A stretch of 64,000 nt of DNA from Gammaproteobacteria bacterium RIFCSPHIGHO2_12_FULL_36_30 (GTDB lineage Bacteria > Pseudomonadota > Gammaproteobacteria > Coxiellales > Coxiellaceae). The DNA lies in assembly GCA_001801815.1 (NCBI GenBank), contig MGXU01000010.1, positions 186,001 through 250,000 on the forward strand, given 5' to 3'. The position numbers were made by a program, and so were the translations under genes. Each line of letters starts with the position of its first letter. The first letter of the stretch is position 1. Positions 17,931 through 27,545 of this stretch are shown one piece after another. The notes beneath the pieces were generated by a model. That model made no database searches. It had not been told where the DNA came from and worked only from the letters and a program-made list of their open reading frames with translations.

Positions 17931-18274
17931 TCACCTCTTGCAATTATTTTTGCTGTTTGCAAACGTTGTCTAATCAATCCAACATCTTCTTTTGGTGTTT
18001 TAATTCCGGTTTTTGATTTTTTTTGAAATGCATGCAGAACATATAAATACTCACCTAGTTTCGTTGCATAAACAGCTCGATAGGTATTGCTATCAAAATT
18101 TTCGATAATTTCAAATACACCATTAAATCCCTTCAGTGGTTTTGCATTATCTGGAAATAAACCCAACTGTGCTTGATACAAGCCATATCCAATTTCATCT
18201 TGCGTTTCTTCCGGAAATTCTTTCAAGTCTTCTCGAGATGAACCAACCCACATCAGCTGCTTTAACATCATCAT
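17927..18274 (-). CDS. HigB/RelE-like toxin (Gp49 type)
   Basis: 115 residues from the first of three adjacent ATG codons (18274, 18271, 18268); GAGGGGAG stands directly upstream. The sequence fits the phage-derived Gp49-like/HigB family: D-L-K-E-F-P-E-E-T-Q-D-E-I-G-Y, K-P-L-K-G-F-N-G-V-F-E-I, Y-R-A-V-Y-A-T, and L-H-A-F-Q-K-K-S-K-T-G-I-K-T-P. These toxins cleave mRNA at the ribosome. With the downstream XRE gene it forms a complete type II module. Confidence 0.88.
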   Translation of the reverse strand: MMMLKQLMWVGSSREDLKEFPEETQDEIGYGLYQAQLGLFPDNAKPLKGFNGVFEIIENFDSNTYRAVYATKLGEYLYVLHAFQKKSKTGIKTPKEDVGLIRQRLQTAKIIARGE

Positions 18275-18284
18275 CTCCCCTCAA

Positions 18285-18324
18285 TTATAGTACACAAAAA
18301 TAAATTATTCTAGTTTTAGAATAA
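18285..18324 (-). promoter_or_regulatory. Promoter -10 and palindromic operator of the HigBA-like module
   Basis: TATAAT on the minus strand (18285-18290). Upstream of it is the perfect palindrome TTATTCTA-GTTT-TAGAATAA (18305-18324), which would cover the -35 region. A HigA-type repressor bound there would block the promoter. The -10 lies only about ten bases from the first ATG, so the message would have a very short leader. Prediction from sequence symmetry. Confidence 0.5.
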
Positions 18325-18415
18325 AAATTTTTAATTCAAAGTAGATAAAGATATCAAAATTTGAGAACGTTGTAATACCGCGTTTTTTAAAAAACTGGAT
18401 TTATTTTTTGAATAT

Positions 18416-18504
18416 CGGAGAGAGAGGGATTCGAACCCTCGGTACGTTTTAAGGCGTACACACACTTTCCAGGCGTGCTCTTTAAACCACTCAGACATCT
18501 CTCC
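18416..18504 (-). tRNA. tRNA-Ser (anticodon GGA)
   Basis: 89 nucleotides, minus strand, class II with a long variable arm (TACGCCTTAAAACGTA). Acceptor stem GGAGAGA/TCTCTCC with discriminator G, anticodon loop CTGGAAA giving GGA, T arm GTTCGAATC. CCA is not encoded. Confidence 0.95.
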
Positions 18505-18562
18505 GGATTTAGTGCGTCAGGGTAAACTAGATTATGAATTGATTCAAGAAACGATCGCAGCA

Positions 18563-18590
18563 TATGGAAGTGGAAGCGCCAGCGACCACG
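18563..18590. repeat. Short palindromic repeat, family 4, copy 1
   Basis: TATGGAAGTGGAAGCGCC followed by AGCGACCACG. It matches 26421-26447 (ATGGAAGTGGGAGCGCTAGC then GACCACG) with two differences. GTGG and CCAC flank a CGCTAGCG-type centre, so it can form a small hairpin. It lies between tRNA-Ser and the 6S RNA. Confidence 0.6.
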
Positions 18591-18610
18591 TAAGCTCGCG
18601 AAGCGATAAA

Positions 18611-18783
18611 CATAAAGGAACCCAAAACCACCACACATCGAGCTCGCTCTGTTAAAAATTTGGGACGGACGTGACACATTAGGCTTCCCAATCAAATTGG
18701 GCCTGCACACAGTGCCAACAATTCGTATCCCCATCTGTTTCTTTGTTGGCTCGAGTATAAGAGCTTTGGGTCTTACAAAGATA
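18611..18783 (-). ncRNA. ssrS: 6S RNA (regulator of RNA polymerase)
   Basis: About 173 nucleotides on the minus strand, ends approximate. In E. coli 6S RNA the 5' strand has GAGCC, then GTTGG, then a terminal hairpin CTCGG-TCCGT-CCGAG followed by AAGCC. Here the same order appears: CGAGCCAACAA (pairing perfectly with TTGTTGGC), then GTGTGCAGG, then the hairpin CCCAAT-TTG-ATTGGG followed directly by AAGCCTAATG. The closing stem ACCCAAA/TTTGGGT (18620-18626 with 18765-18771) makes a long rod with a central bulge, the shape that mimics an open promoter and traps sigma70 holoenzyme. TATAGT lies just upstream. The usual downstream neighbour fau (ygfA) is absent. Confidence 0.8.
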
Positions 18784-18889
18784 ACTATAGCTGAGAATGC
18801 TTCAGTTTGCTTAAAAAAACTCGTTAGAAATCCTTTTATTTTCAATTAGTTATAATATATATTTAATGCGATATGTTAATTTGTTTGGG

Positions 18890-18944
18890 CTCACTGCAAA
18901 ACGCCCTTGTTCCACTCGTTACACGCGGGCTTCCGTAACATCAC
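18890..18944. repeat. REP-like element, copy 3
   Basis: CTCACTGCAAAACGCCCTTG, then a shorter centre (TTCCACTCGTTA), then CACGCGGGCTTCCGTAACAT. It ends two bases before the stop codon of the RRM gene, so it forms that gene's 3' flank. Confidence 0.85.
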
Positions 18945-18945
18945 T

Positions 18946-19308
18946 CTACTCTTCGCGCGGTTTTGCCATCCGAATCACCATCGGTCTGCCACGAAAATCG
19001 CGACCATTTGCATCCAATGCTTTTTTCGCATCTTTTACATTACCAAAAGTCACAAACGCAAAACCTTTCGACCGCCCTGTCCTATTATTTTTAATTAATC
19101 GCACATTTTGCACATCACCAAATTGCGCAAAAAATTCTTTTAAATGAAAACCATTTACTTGATACGGCAAATTACCAACATACAATTGTTCATTCTCAGG
19201 ATAATGTTGCGCACGATTTGAAAAAAATCTTTTTTTAACGCGCACAATAATAATGGCTAACAATAATAAAATAAAAAAACCAACAACACTGTAAATTAAA
19301 TATGACAT
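18946..19308 (-). CDS. Membrane-anchored RRM RNA-binding protein
   Basis: 120 residues from the ATG at 19308 (M-S-Y-L-I-Y-S-V-V-G-F-F); the frame is open to 19407 but the extension runs into the MITE boundary. A single membrane segment (about 4-24) is followed by a basic stretch and one RRM domain (about 40-118). RNP2 is L-Y-V-G-N-L and RNP1 is K-G-F-A-F-V-T-F, with all the key aromatics present. Small RRM proteins of this type occur in many proteobacteria and bind RNA, but the fused membrane anchor is less usual. Confidence 0.8.
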   Translation of the reverse strand: MSYLIYSVVGFFILLLLAIIIVRVKKRFFSNRAQHYPENEQLYVGNLPYQVNGFHLKEFFAQFGDVQNVRLIKNNRTGRSKGFAFVTFGNVKDAKKALDANGRDFRGRPMVIRMAKPREE

Positions 19309-19398
19309 GAAAATTCTCGCTGTGATTAAATTAATGAAATGGAAAAAAGTATTGTAAGAAATAGAGCGGAGTATTGCAAATAAATTAGCGGCGATGGT

Positions 19399-19611
19399 AG
19401 CGAGCAAAATAAAAAATCCAGATGGTCTTTCGCCGAGTTTGAATTTTTAGCGAGGTGGTCGTTATTTTTTTAGGCAAAATTGACACGAAGTCAATTTTAG
19501 TCGATACGAGTCACGACGTCACGTTGAGACGGCCTAAAAAAATCGACCATCTCGCGTTAAAAAAATTCACACGAGAAGAAAGATCCATCTGGATTTTTTA
19601 TTGAGTGAGCG
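19399..19611. mobile_element. 213-bp hairpin-forming MITE, copy 1
   Basis: The terminal inverted repeats are about 30 bp, read from both ends as GCGAGC/GCTCAC, AATAAAAAATCCAGATGG and a TCTTTC end. Inside, GGTCGTTATTTTTTTAGGC pairs with GCCTAAAAAAATCGACC, and AAAATTGAC pairs with GTCAATTTT, so nearly the whole element folds as one rod. The copy at 48809-49020 is almost identical. No open frame of note lies inside, so it must be moved in trans. No matching transposase is seen in the window. Confidence 0.85.
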
Positions 19612-19631
19612 GGAATAAAATTTGCATTACA

Positions 19632-19660
19632 TAAAAAAGGCGCCCGAAGACGCCTTTATT
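19632..19660 (-). terminator. Rho-independent terminator of the outer-membrane barrel gene
   Basis: On the minus strand AAAGGCGTCTTCGGGCGCC is followed by six T. The stem AAGGCG/CGCCTT has the stable TTCG-type loop region. It lies 20 bases after the stop codon of the gene at 19680. Confidence 0.85.
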
Positions 19661-19679
19661 TAAATCATTCAACAAAAAA

Positions 19680-20348
19680 TTACATGTTGAATTTAAAGCT
19701 TACACCACCCAAGATTGCGTTTGCAGATGGCATTAAGTATGTAGTGCCACTTTTCTTGTAATGTGTTTGAAACGCGTAGTCATCTTGTACAGTCAACGCA
19801 ACATTTTTATTAATGTTGTAAGCAGTACCAACACCTAACAATGGAGCCCATGAATTTCCGTTACCGATGTTAGCTGAAACGCTACCGCTCGATAGATTTA
19901 CGTTTTCGTGCATATCAACTACGCCCGCTTTTGCAAACACGTTGAATTGATTGTTGATTGGTAAAATACCTTTTGCAGCAGCATCAAATCCGCCAAAAGT
20001 ATTTGTCATTGTTGCAGGCAAAGTACTAGTCGCCTTTGACTGACCAAAAGAAATATAACCCGCTTCAAGCGCTAAATAACGATTAAACTGGTAACCAGCA
20101 TTCGCTGCCCAAGCAAAGGCGTCATCGTTGTAAGAAGTTGGTTGTGATCCAAAAACGCTGTTTGTATAATAGCTTTTTGAGTAACCACTTGTACCATACC
20201 CCAAATTTCCGCTAACAAAAATGCCAGCGCCATTTCCTGAAGTGTGGTTAGAGAAGTTTTGTGAAGTAGCAGCCATGCCATTTGTTGCGGCAGCCATGCC
20301 TAGTGTTAATGCTGCAGCACTAACAATATTTACTACTACTTTTTTCAT
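19680..20348 (-). CDS. Outer-membrane beta-barrel protein (OmpA/OmpW-like)
   Basis: 222 residues from the ATG at 20348, preceded by AGGAAAA. The signal peptide (about 1-27) ends N-G-M-A-A-T. The rest alternates hydrophobic and polar residues with aromatic girdles typical of an eight-stranded barrel: G-I-F-V-S-G-N-L-G-Y-G, A-W-A-A-N-A-G-Y-Q-F-N-R-Y-L-A-L-E-A-G-Y, and the terminal A-I-L-G-G-V-S-F-K-F-N-M. N-R-Y-L-A-L-E-A-G-Y is the usual turn-strand motif of small porin-like barrels. It has its own promoter and a strong terminator and is probably abundant. The ligand is unknown. Confidence 0.85.
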   Translation of the reverse strand: MKKVVVNIVSAAALTLGMAAATNGMAATSQNFSNHTSGNGAGIFVSGNLGYGTSGYSKSYYTNSVFGSQPTSYNDDAFAWAANAGYQFNRYLALEAGYISFGQSKATSTLPATMTNTFGGFDAAAKGILPINNQFNVFAKAGVVDMHENVNLSSGSVSANIGNGNSWAPLLGVGTAYNINKNVALTVQDDYAFQTHYKKSGTTYLMPSANAILGGVSFKFNM

Positions 20349-20404
20349 GAAAATTTTCCTATTAAAGTTAAAATAAATTACATGCAAATGCATGCAGTGG
20401 GCGA

Positions 20405-20433
20405 AGTATGCGCAAGAGATAATATAATGTCAA
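20405..20433 (-). promoter_or_regulatory. Sigma70 promoter of the outer-membrane barrel gene
   Basis: On the minus strand TTGACA (20428-20433), 17-base spacer, CATACT (20405-20410). The leader is about 50 bases. Confidence 0.7.
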
Positions 20434-20479
20434 CACCTTGCCTTTATCATTTTTTGCCTATTTTTATAGCGTAAAATGA

Positions 20480-21517
<1,038 letters not shown>

Positions 21518-21560
21518 AACACGCTACAATATTAAAAAATTTTAAAATAAAGGCATGACA

Positions 21561-21815
21561 ATGGCAAAAGAAGAATCGATCGAAATGGCTGGCGTAATTA
21601 TTGAAACGCTTCCCAACACAACATTTAAAGTAAAATTAGAAAACGGTCACATTATCAATGCACATATTTCCGGTCGCATGCGCAAAAATTATATTCGCAT
21701 TTTAACCGGTGATTCCGTCATGGTGGAATTAACGCCGTACGATTTAACAAAAGGCAGAATTATTTTTCGTGATGCGGGCGGAAAGAAAAATCCAACGCCG
21801 GAAGCAACTGAATAA
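21561..21815 (+). CDS. infA: Translation initiation factor IF-1
   Basis: 84 residues from the ATG at 21561, chosen over the ATG at 21555 because AAAGG then stands seven bases upstream. The S1/OB fold is nearly identical to the family consensus: [29 protein letters not shown], and [10 protein letters not shown]. It has a C-terminal extension of about 12 residues ([14 protein letters not shown]) compared with the 72-residue E. coli protein. It is convergent with clpA, a conserved arrangement. Confidence 0.96.
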   Translation: MAKEESIEMAGVIIETLPNTTFKVKLENGHIINAHISGRMRKNYIRILTGDSVMVELTPYDLTKGRIIFRDAGGKKNPTPEATE

Positions 21816-21822
21816 TTTTTTA

Positions 21823-21868
21823 GAAGCGAAATTTGTTGGGGTTATACCAATGCCCCACTTTTCGCTTC
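21823..21868. terminator. Hairpin at the infA/clpA convergent junction
   Basis: GAAGCGAAA (21823-21831) pairs with TTTCGCTTC (21860-21868), and TGGGG (21837-21841) pairs with CCCCA (21853-21857). It spans the last codons of clpA and the infA 3' end. No clear T run follows on either strand, so it is a weak or bidirectional terminator candidate. Confidence 0.35.
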
Positions 21869-24130
21869 AATTTCCCAAACCAATTCATCATTTTTTACCG
21901 AAACAATAATATGCGCTTCCGTATTTGCAGCGCTTAATTTACCGAATAATAATTCATCCGCTAATGGTTTCTTTAATTTTTCTTGAATTAATCTTTCCAT
22001 TGGACGCGCACCCATTTTTTCATCGTAGCCATGTTTGCCAAGCCAATTTCTTGCATCATCATCAATGCTGATCGTAATTTTTTTATCGTGTAATCGCGCA
22101 GATAATTCAGCGATATCTTTATCGACAATTTTTAAAATGGTTTCTGGTTTTAATGAACCAAATTTTAAAACTGCATCTAAACGATTTCGAAATTCAGGTG
22201 AAAATAATTGTTTGATCGCAACTAAATTATCATCACTTTGATCGGCTTTTGCAAAACCAACAGGAATTTTATCTAAAAATTCTGCGCCGGCATTCGTTGT
22301 CATCATTAAAACAACGTGACGAAAATCTGCTTTTCTGCCGTTATTATCAGTTAATTGTCCGTAATCCATCACTTGTAATAAAATATTAAACATATCAGGA
22401 TGTGCTTTTTCAACTTCATCAAGCAGCACAACAGCATATGGTTTTTTCATGACTGATTCAGTTAACAAGCCACCTTGATCAAAACCAACGTATCCCGGCG
22501 GCGCGCCAATTAATCGAGAAACAGTGTGTTTTTCTGAATATTCAGACATATCAAATCGTAATAAATCCACATTTAATTCTTTTGCTAATTGTTTACATAA
22601 TTCTGTTTTACCAACACCGGTTGGACCTGCCATTAAAAAAGATCCGATGGGTTTATTTTCATTTCGCAAACCAGCGCGTGATAATTTAATCGAATCGCAT
22701 AATGTATCAACTGCTTTGTCTTGTCCAAAAACAGCTTGTTTTAAGCGATTATCTAAACTTTTTAATTGATCGCGATCGGTTTGTGTAATTTGTTGAATCG
22801 GTATACCCAAAATTTTCGCGACAATTTCTTCAACTTCGTGCGTTCCAATTGTATGTTTTTTATTTTTTACAGTTTGCATTTGTTGAAATGCACCCGCTTC
22901 GTCAATAATATCAATTGCTTTATCTGGCAAATGACGATCATTCATGTAGCGTGATGATAATGAAACCGCTTGTTCCAAAGCTTGAGTTGAATATTTCACA
23001 TTGTGATACGATTCAAATCGTGTTTTTAATCCGCGTAAAATTTTCATGGTATCTTCTGCGTTTGATTCTTTGATATCAATTTTTTGAAAACGACGCAACA
23101 GTGCAGTATCTTTTGAAATATAATTTCTAAATTCATCGTAAGTTGTTGCGCCCATGCAACGCAATTCACCTGAACTTAAAAATGGTTTAATTAAATTCGA
23201 TGCATCCATCGTGCCGCCTGTTGCAGAACCTGCGCCCACTAAATTATGAATTTCATCAATAAAAATAATGGCGCCGGTTTGACGACGTAACGCTTTTAAT
23301 ACTGCCTTAAATCTTTTTTCAAAATCACCGCGATATTTTGTTCCTGCTAATAAAACCCCTAAATCTAAAGAGTAAACTGTGCAGTGTGATAAAACGTCTG
23401 GCACTTCTTTGTCAATAATACTTTTTGCCAATCCTTCTGCGATCGCTGTTTTTCCAACACCCGCTTCGCCAACTAATAATGGATTATTTTTGCGACGACG
23501 ACATAATGTTTGAATGACTCGAGATAATTCATCGGCGCGTCCAATTAATGGATCTGTTTTTCCAAGTCGTGCGCGATCATTTAAATTTGTTGCATATAAT
23601 TCCAAAATATTTTCTTCAGAATCTGCATCGCGCATAAAAGGTTGTGCGCCAATTGATGGACTAGAATCATATTGATAATCCTCTGTTTGACGTGCGCGCA
23701 TAATTCCTTGTGTTGTATATTTCACTACATCAATTCGCGTTACATTTTCTTGATGTAAAAAATAAACGGCTTGACTATCTGGTTCGCCGAAAATGGAAAC
23801 TAAAGCATGTGCGCCAGTTACTTCGGTTTGTCCAATACCTTGCGCTTGAGAAATAGAACGTTGTAAAACACGTTGAAAACTAATGGTGGGTTGAATATCG
23901 CGTTCATATTGTTGTTGTTGTGAAATACTCGGTGTTGTTTCATCTACAAATATACCTAATCCTGCGCGGAGACGATCTAAATTAGCGCCGCATGCAACTA
24001 ACACTTCTGATGCTTCGGGGTTGTCAACTAGGGCTAATAGCAAATGTTCTACCGTAATAAATTCATGCTTCTTTTCGCGCGCCCTTGCATAAGCTGAATT
24101 CAACGTTAGCTCAAAAGACTTACTAAACAT
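21842..24130 (-). CDS. clpA: ClpA, ATP-binding unfoldase subunit of ClpAP
   Basis: 762 residues (E. coli ClpA 758). Order: Clp N domain (1-145, [10 protein letters not shown]); first AAA+ (Walker A G-E-A-G-V-G-K-T, Walker B I-I-F-I-D-E-I-H); second AAA+ ([19 protein letters not shown]). The ClpP-binding I-G-L/I-G-F loop is read here as K-I-P-V-G-F-A-K-A. The M domain of ClpB is absent, as expected. The adaptor gene clpS, normally just upstream, is missing: the 370 bases before clpA contain no such frame. Confidence 0.96.
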   Translation of the reverse strand: MFSKSFELTLNSAYARAREKKHEFITVEHLLLALVDNPEASEVLVACGANLDRLRAGLGIFVDETTPSISQQQQYERDIQPTISFQRVLQRSISQAQGIGQTEVTGAHALVSIFGEPDSQAVYFLHQENVTRIDVVKYTTQGIMRARQTEDYQYDSSPSIGAQPFMRDADSEENILELYATNLNDRARLGKTDPLIGRADELSRVIQTLCRRRKNNPLLVGEAGVGKTAIAEGLAKSIIDKEVPDVLSHCTVYSLDLGVLLAGTKYRGDFEKRFKAVLKALRRQTGAIIFIDEIHNLVGAGSATGGTMDASNLIKPFLSSGELRCMGATTYDEFRNYISKDTALLRRFQKIDIKESNAEDTMKILRGLKTRFESYHNVKYSTQALEQAVSLSSRYMNDRHLPDKAIDIIDEAGAFQQMQTVKNKKHTIGTHEVEEIVAKILGIPIQQITQTDRDQLKSLDNRLKQAVFGQDKAVDTLCDSIKLSRAGLRNENKPIGSFLMAGPTGVGKTELCKQLAKELNVDLLRFDMSEYSEKHTVSRLIGAPPGYVGFDQGGLLTESVMKKPYAVVLLDEVEKAHPDMFNILLQVMDYGQLTDNNGRKADFRHVVLMMTTNAGAEFLDKIPVGFAKADQSDDNLVAIKQLFSPEFRNRLDAVLKFGSLKPETILKIVDKDIAELSARLHDKKITISIDDDARNWLGKHGYDEKMGARPMERLIQEKLKKPLADELLFGKLSAANTEAHIIVSVKNDELVWEIEAKSGALV

Positions 24131-24299
24131 AACCCACCCTCCTTTTCATGTCACAACTTTTACATCGTCCTCACTCTTACTGTAGTAAAAGATTTGAAAG
24201 ATTTCTTGGATAAATTGTAAAAAAAATGAACAAAAAATGTGGACTTTTGGGCTGAAACATGGATTTTGAATGTTTCAATGTGTTAAAAAAGGTTAGCAT

Positions 24300-24318
24300 G
24301 GTAATTATTATCATTATT
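24300..24318. promoter_or_regulatory. Fur-box-like site
   Basis: Read on the minus strand it is AATAATGATAATAATTACC, which matches 16 of 19 bases of the classical Fur box GATAATGATAATCATTATC. It lies about 120 bases upstream of the promoter at 24438 and 170 bases upstream of clpA. The region is AT-rich, so chance is possible. If real it points to iron control of the secreted protein. Confidence 0.35.
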
Positions 24319-24437
24319 TATAACCAGTCACGGATGAAAATAATAAGATGATGGGTTGGTTACTTCTGCTAAATTATAATCTATTGAGTTATAAAATAAG
24401 TGTAATACTATGTTTTATATTTATTTATTTCATCTAG

Positions 24438-24467
24438 TTGGTAAATCTAAAAAAACTAAACTATACT
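24438..24467 (+). promoter_or_regulatory. Sigma70 promoter of the secreted protein gene at 24504
   Basis: TTGGTA (24438-24443), 18-base spacer, TATACT (24462-24467). The start codon follows 37 bases later with GGAG at 24493. Confidence 0.65.
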
Positions 24468-24503
24468 CCCTACTGTAGATCTTTCGACAATTGGAGTATT
24501 CCG

Positions 24504-25001
24504 ATGAAAATATCCAAATTAAGATATAAATTAAATTACGCCTTATTATTCTCAACTTTTACGATTTTTTTTCTATCGTTAAGCGCTCATGCAGATATCT
24601 GTTTAACTAGTGCGAGTTGGCAGGCACTTAGTTATATGCAGACCGGTGATTATACTTCGGGGGTGGGGGTCACGTACTCTTCGATGAAGAATAGCGCCAC
24701 AGGATCGTGCCCTTTCGGTACTGCGTCGGGGTCGGTGAATGGGAGTTGGGTAATTACCAATAATTCATTAACATGTGCCGTCAATATTTCTGGCCCTGCT
24801 ACCAATACTGGTACTTGTGCTACGGCAACTGAAGATGCTACTGATCTGAATGGTGACGCGTTGGGAGATGGTGGTCACCTCGGGATAAAAGCTTGTATAA
24901 AAGCATACAACAGCTCAGCAGAATGCAAACAACAAATGTTGTTGAATCAATCACAACCACAACAAGAAGAGTATGGATTTGGGAATGGGCAGTGGCAGTA
25001 G
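24504..25001 (+). CDS. Secreted protein of unknown function
   Basis: 165 residues from the ATG at 24504 (GGAG nine bases upstream); an in-frame ATG at 24438 lies inside the promoter. The signal peptide (about 1-33) ends S-A-H-A-D-I-C. The mature part is rich in Ser, Thr, Gly and Asn and has four or five Cys (D-I-C-L, S-C-P-F, L-T-C-A, G-T-C-A, K-A-C-I, E-C-K-Q). It contains two internal segments of beta character and a Gln-rich tail (N-Q-S-Q-P-Q-Q-E-E). No family is recognised. A possible Fur site and its own promoter suggest a conditionally expressed export product. Confidence 0.6.
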   Translation: MKISKLRYKLNYALLFSTFTIFFLSLSAHADICLTSASWQALSYMQTGDYTSGVGVTYSSMKNSATGSCPFGTASGSVNGSWVITNNSLTCAVNISGPATNTGTCATATEDATDLNGDALGDGGHLGIKACIKAYNSSAECKQQMLLNQSQPQQEEYGFGNGQWQ

Positions 25002-25050
25002 TGACCTTCCGGCAAGAGTTCATGTACTGACCGTAATTAATTTTTCTTTA

Positions 25051-25081
25051 TGCTAACGCTTTAATTACAAGAGCGTTAGCA
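25051..25081. terminator. Hairpin between the secreted protein gene and icd
   Basis: Perfect stem TGCTAACGCT (25051-25060) and AGCGTTAGCA (25072-25081). It stands between two convergent genes. T runs on either side are short, so it is a probable but imperfect bidirectional terminator. Confidence 0.55.
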
Positions 25082-25111
25082 TTATCTTGTCAAGCTAGTT
25101 TTTTTGCCTTT

Positions 25112-26368
25112 TTACATTTTTTGGATGATAGCATCCCCAAACCCAGAACAACTTACTTCATGCGCACCGGACATTAATCGCGCTAAATCATAAGTGACTA
25201 TCTTGCTTTGAATCGCGCCATTCACGCCTTTGATAATTAAATCCGCTGCTTCAATCCAACCCATATAACGCAACATCATTTCAGCAGATAAAATAATCGA
25301 ACCTGGATTTACTTTATTTTGCCCTGCATATTTTGGAGCGGTTCCATGTGTTGCTTCAAAAATCGCAACGTTATCACTTAAATTTGCACCGGGCGCAATT
25401 CCAATTCCACCCACTTGCGCAGCAAGCGCATCAGAAATGTAATCACCATTTAAATTTAATGTTGCAATCACACTATATTCTTCAGGGCGTAATAAAATTT
25501 GCTGTAAAAATGCATCTGCAATCACATCTTTCATGACAATATCTTTTCCTGTTTTTGGATTTTTAAATTTCATCCATGGACCTTGATCAATTAATTGTGC
25601 GCCAAATTCATCACGAGCCAATGCATAACCCCAATCACGAAAACCACCTTCGGTAAATTTCATAATATTACCTTTGTGCACTAACGTAACTGAATCACGA
25701 TTATTATCGATTGCATATTGAATTGCTCTTCGCACTAAACGTTGCGTTCCATCTTTTGAAACAGGTTTAATACCAATCGCACTTGTTTCTGGAAAACGAA
25801 TTTTTTTCACGTGCATTTCAGTTTGTAAAAATGAAATTAATTTTTTAACATCTGCAGTATTTGATTCCCATTCAATGCCTGCATAAATATCTTCTGAATT
25901 TTCGCGGAAAATAACCATGTTTACTTTTTCGGGATGTTTTACTGGTGATGGCGTACCTTCAAAATAACGCACGGGACGCAAACAAACATATAAATCTAAT
26001 TCTTGTCTTAATGCGACATTTAAAGAACGAATTCCACCGCCAACCGGTGTTGTTAACGGACCTTTAATTGAAACAACAAATTCTTTTGCAGCTTGAAAAG
26101 TTTCTGGCGGCAACCAAGTGTCATTGCCGTACACTTTCACTGCTTTTTCGCCGGCGTAAATTTCCATCCAATGAATTTTTTTTGCATCGCCGTATGCTTT
26201 TTTTACTGCGGCATCGACAACGTGTTTCATCACAGGTGTAATATCAACACCAATTCCGTCACCTTCAATAAATGGCACGATTGGCTGATTCGGTACATGT
26301 AATTTATGCTGTGCATCAACTGTTATTTTTTCGCCGTGGGATGGGATTTTGATGTGTTCATATGACAT
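25112..26368 (-). CDS. icd: Isocitrate dehydrogenase (NADP)
   Basis: 418 residues (E. coli 416). It converts isocitrate to 2-oxoglutarate in the citric acid cycle. The substrate loop [12 protein letters not shown] carries the Ser that AceK phosphorylates in enterics. [10 protein letters not shown] holds the metal-binding Asp residues, and [13 protein letters not shown] the cofactor loop, with Lys/Tyr positions typical of NADP use. The ATG at 26368 follows AGGAGA. Single-gene unit. Confidence 0.97.
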   Translation of the reverse strand: MSYEHIKIPSHGEKITVDAQHKLHVPNQPIVPFIEGDGIGVDITPVMKHVVDAAVKKAYGDAKKIHWMEIYAGEKAVKVYGNDTWLPPETFQAAKEFVVSIKGPLTTPVGGGIRSLNVALRQELDLYVCLRPVRYFEGTPSPVKHPEKVNMVIFRENSEDIYAGIEWESNTADVKKLISFLQTEMHVKKIRFPETSAIGIKPVSKDGTQRLVRRAIQYAIDNNRDSVTLVHKGNIMKFTEGGFRDWGYALARDEFGAQLIDQGPWMKFKNPKTGKDIVMKDVIADAFLQQILLRPEEYSVIATLNLNGDYISDALAAQVGGIGIAPGANLSDNVAIFEATHGTAPKYAGQNKVNPGSIILSAEMMLRYMGWIEAADLIIKGVNGAIQSKIVTYDLARLMSGAHEVSCSGFGDAIIQKM

Positions 26369-26420
26369 GATGAAATCTCCTAAATAATTTTGACGCTATA
26401 TTACTGCTTATTTAGTAGCG

Positions 26421-26447
26421 ATGGAAGTGGGAGCGCTAGCGACCACG
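26421..26447. repeat. Short palindromic repeat, family 4, copy 2
   Basis: ATGGAAGTGGGAGCGCTAGC followed by GACCACG, the better-preserved palindrome (GTGG-TCGCTAGCGC-TC-CCAC on the minus strand). It lies four bases after the queA stop codon. The partner copy is at 18563. Confidence 0.6.
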
Positions 26448-26451
26448 CCGA

Positions 26452-27486
26452 TCAAAGCGATTTTTTCTCTAACAACATCGCATCCCCATAACTAAAAAAC
26501 CGATATTTTTCTTCAACAGCATTTTGATATATTAATTTTATTTTATCAAAACCCGCAAACGCAGAAACTAACATTAACAATGTTGATTTAGGTAAATGAA
26601 AATTTGTTAATAACACATCAACCATTTTAAATTCAAATCCCGGCGTAATAAAAATATTCGTTTCGCCAGAAAATGGTTTTATTTCTCCTGAAATTCCAGC
26701 ACTTTCTAATGCGCGCACAACCGTTGTGCCAATTGCAATGATGCGCCCGCCTCGTTCGCGTGCCGCGCAAATTTGTTTGCATAATTTTTCTGCTACAGTA
26801 AAAAATTCATGATGCATTTTATGCTGTGATAAATCGTCTACACGTACTGGTTGAAATGTACCTGCGCCAACATGCAATGTCACAAATCCCATTTCAATTT
26901 TTTTATTTTTTAATTGCGAAATAATATTTTCATCAAAATGTAATCCTGCTGTTGGCGCTGCAACCGCGCCCAATTTTTCAGCGTAAATTGTTTGATAACG
27001 TTCTAAATCTTCGCGTTTAACATCACGCGAAATATACGGCGGCAATGGTAAATGTCCATGTTTTTCTAATAATTCTGTAATCGTTTCTTGATTTAAAAAT
27101 TCCAAAATAAAAAATGCATTATCACGCGCGATAACTTTTGCATGTAAAACATTTTCAAAAATAATTTCTATTCCGATTTTAGGTGTAATGCTTGCGCGAA
27201 TATGGGCAAGCGCTTGATGATCATTCAACACGCGTTCAATTAAACATTCAATTTTTCCACCCGAAATTTTATTTCCAAATAAACGTGCATTCATCACGCG
27301 TGTATCATTAAAAATAATGAGATCATTTTCATTAATATAATCTAAAAATGCGGGAAATTGCGTGTGAATCAACTCATCCGAATCGGCAGATGCAATCAAT
27401 AACCTGCTTTCTGTGCGATTTTTTGCAGGAAATTGAGCAATTAACGCGTCAGGTAAGGTATAATTGAAATCGTTGAGTGTGTACAT
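26452..27486 (-). CDS. queA: S-adenosylmethionine:tRNA ribosyltransferase-isomerase
   Basis: 344 residues from the ATG at 27486 (M-Y-T-L-N-D-F-N-Y-T-L-P); the frame extends to 27546 but that part overlaps the divergent gene's leader. It makes epoxyqueuosine in tRNA from SAM during queuosine synthesis. Family motifs: I-A-Q-F-P-A-K-N-R-T-E-S-R-L-L, I-I-F-N-D-T-R-V-M-N-A-R-L-F-G, V-A-A-P-T-A-G-L-H-F-D, and H-V-G-A-G-T-F-Q-P-V. tgt, its usual neighbour, is not adjacent. Confidence 0.96.
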   Translation of the reverse strand: MYTLNDFNYTLPDALIAQFPAKNRTESRLLIASADSDELIHTQFPAFLDYINENDLIIFNDTRVMNARLFGNKISGGKIECLIERVLNDHQALAHIRASITPKIGIEIIFENVLHAKVIARDNAFFILEFLNQETITELLEKHGHLPLPPYISRDVKREDLERYQTIYAEKLGAVAAPTAGLHFDENIISQLKNKKIEMGFVTLHVGAGTFQPVRVDDLSQHKMHHEFFTVAEKLCKQICAARERGGRIIAIGTTVVRALESAGISGEIKPFSGETNIFITPGFEFKMVDVLLTNFHLPKSTLLMLVSAFAGFDKIKLIYQNAVEEKYRFFSYGDAMLLEKKSL

Positions 27487-27545
27487 ATGTGTGGGTGTGA
27501 GTGTGAGTGTGCGGTCGAGTTTACAAGGAGACGAGAGATTTGACA

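Larger units (their letters stand above)
18505..18945. other. 440-base protein-free stretch
   Basis: It contains the family-4 repeat (18563-18590), the 6S RNA (18611-18783), an AT-rich stretch with TATAATATATAT (about 18851) and a REP (18890-18944). An open frame that crosses it, 18387-18845 on the minus strand, runs through tRNA-Ser and the 6S RNA and is not a gene. Confidence 0.7.
24131..24503. other. 373-base intergenic region between clpA and a secreted-protein gene
   Basis: Very AT-rich and free of credible frames. It holds a Fur-box-like 19-mer (24300-24318) and a good sigma70 promoter for the downstream gene (24438-24467), plus the clpA leader with AGGAGGG near 24139-24145 on the minus strand. 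Confidence 0.6.

Noticed and set aside
18387-18845. Open frame of 152 codons on the minus strand
   Set aside because: It runs through tRNA-Ser and the 6S RNA and has no protein-like composition or homologue pattern.
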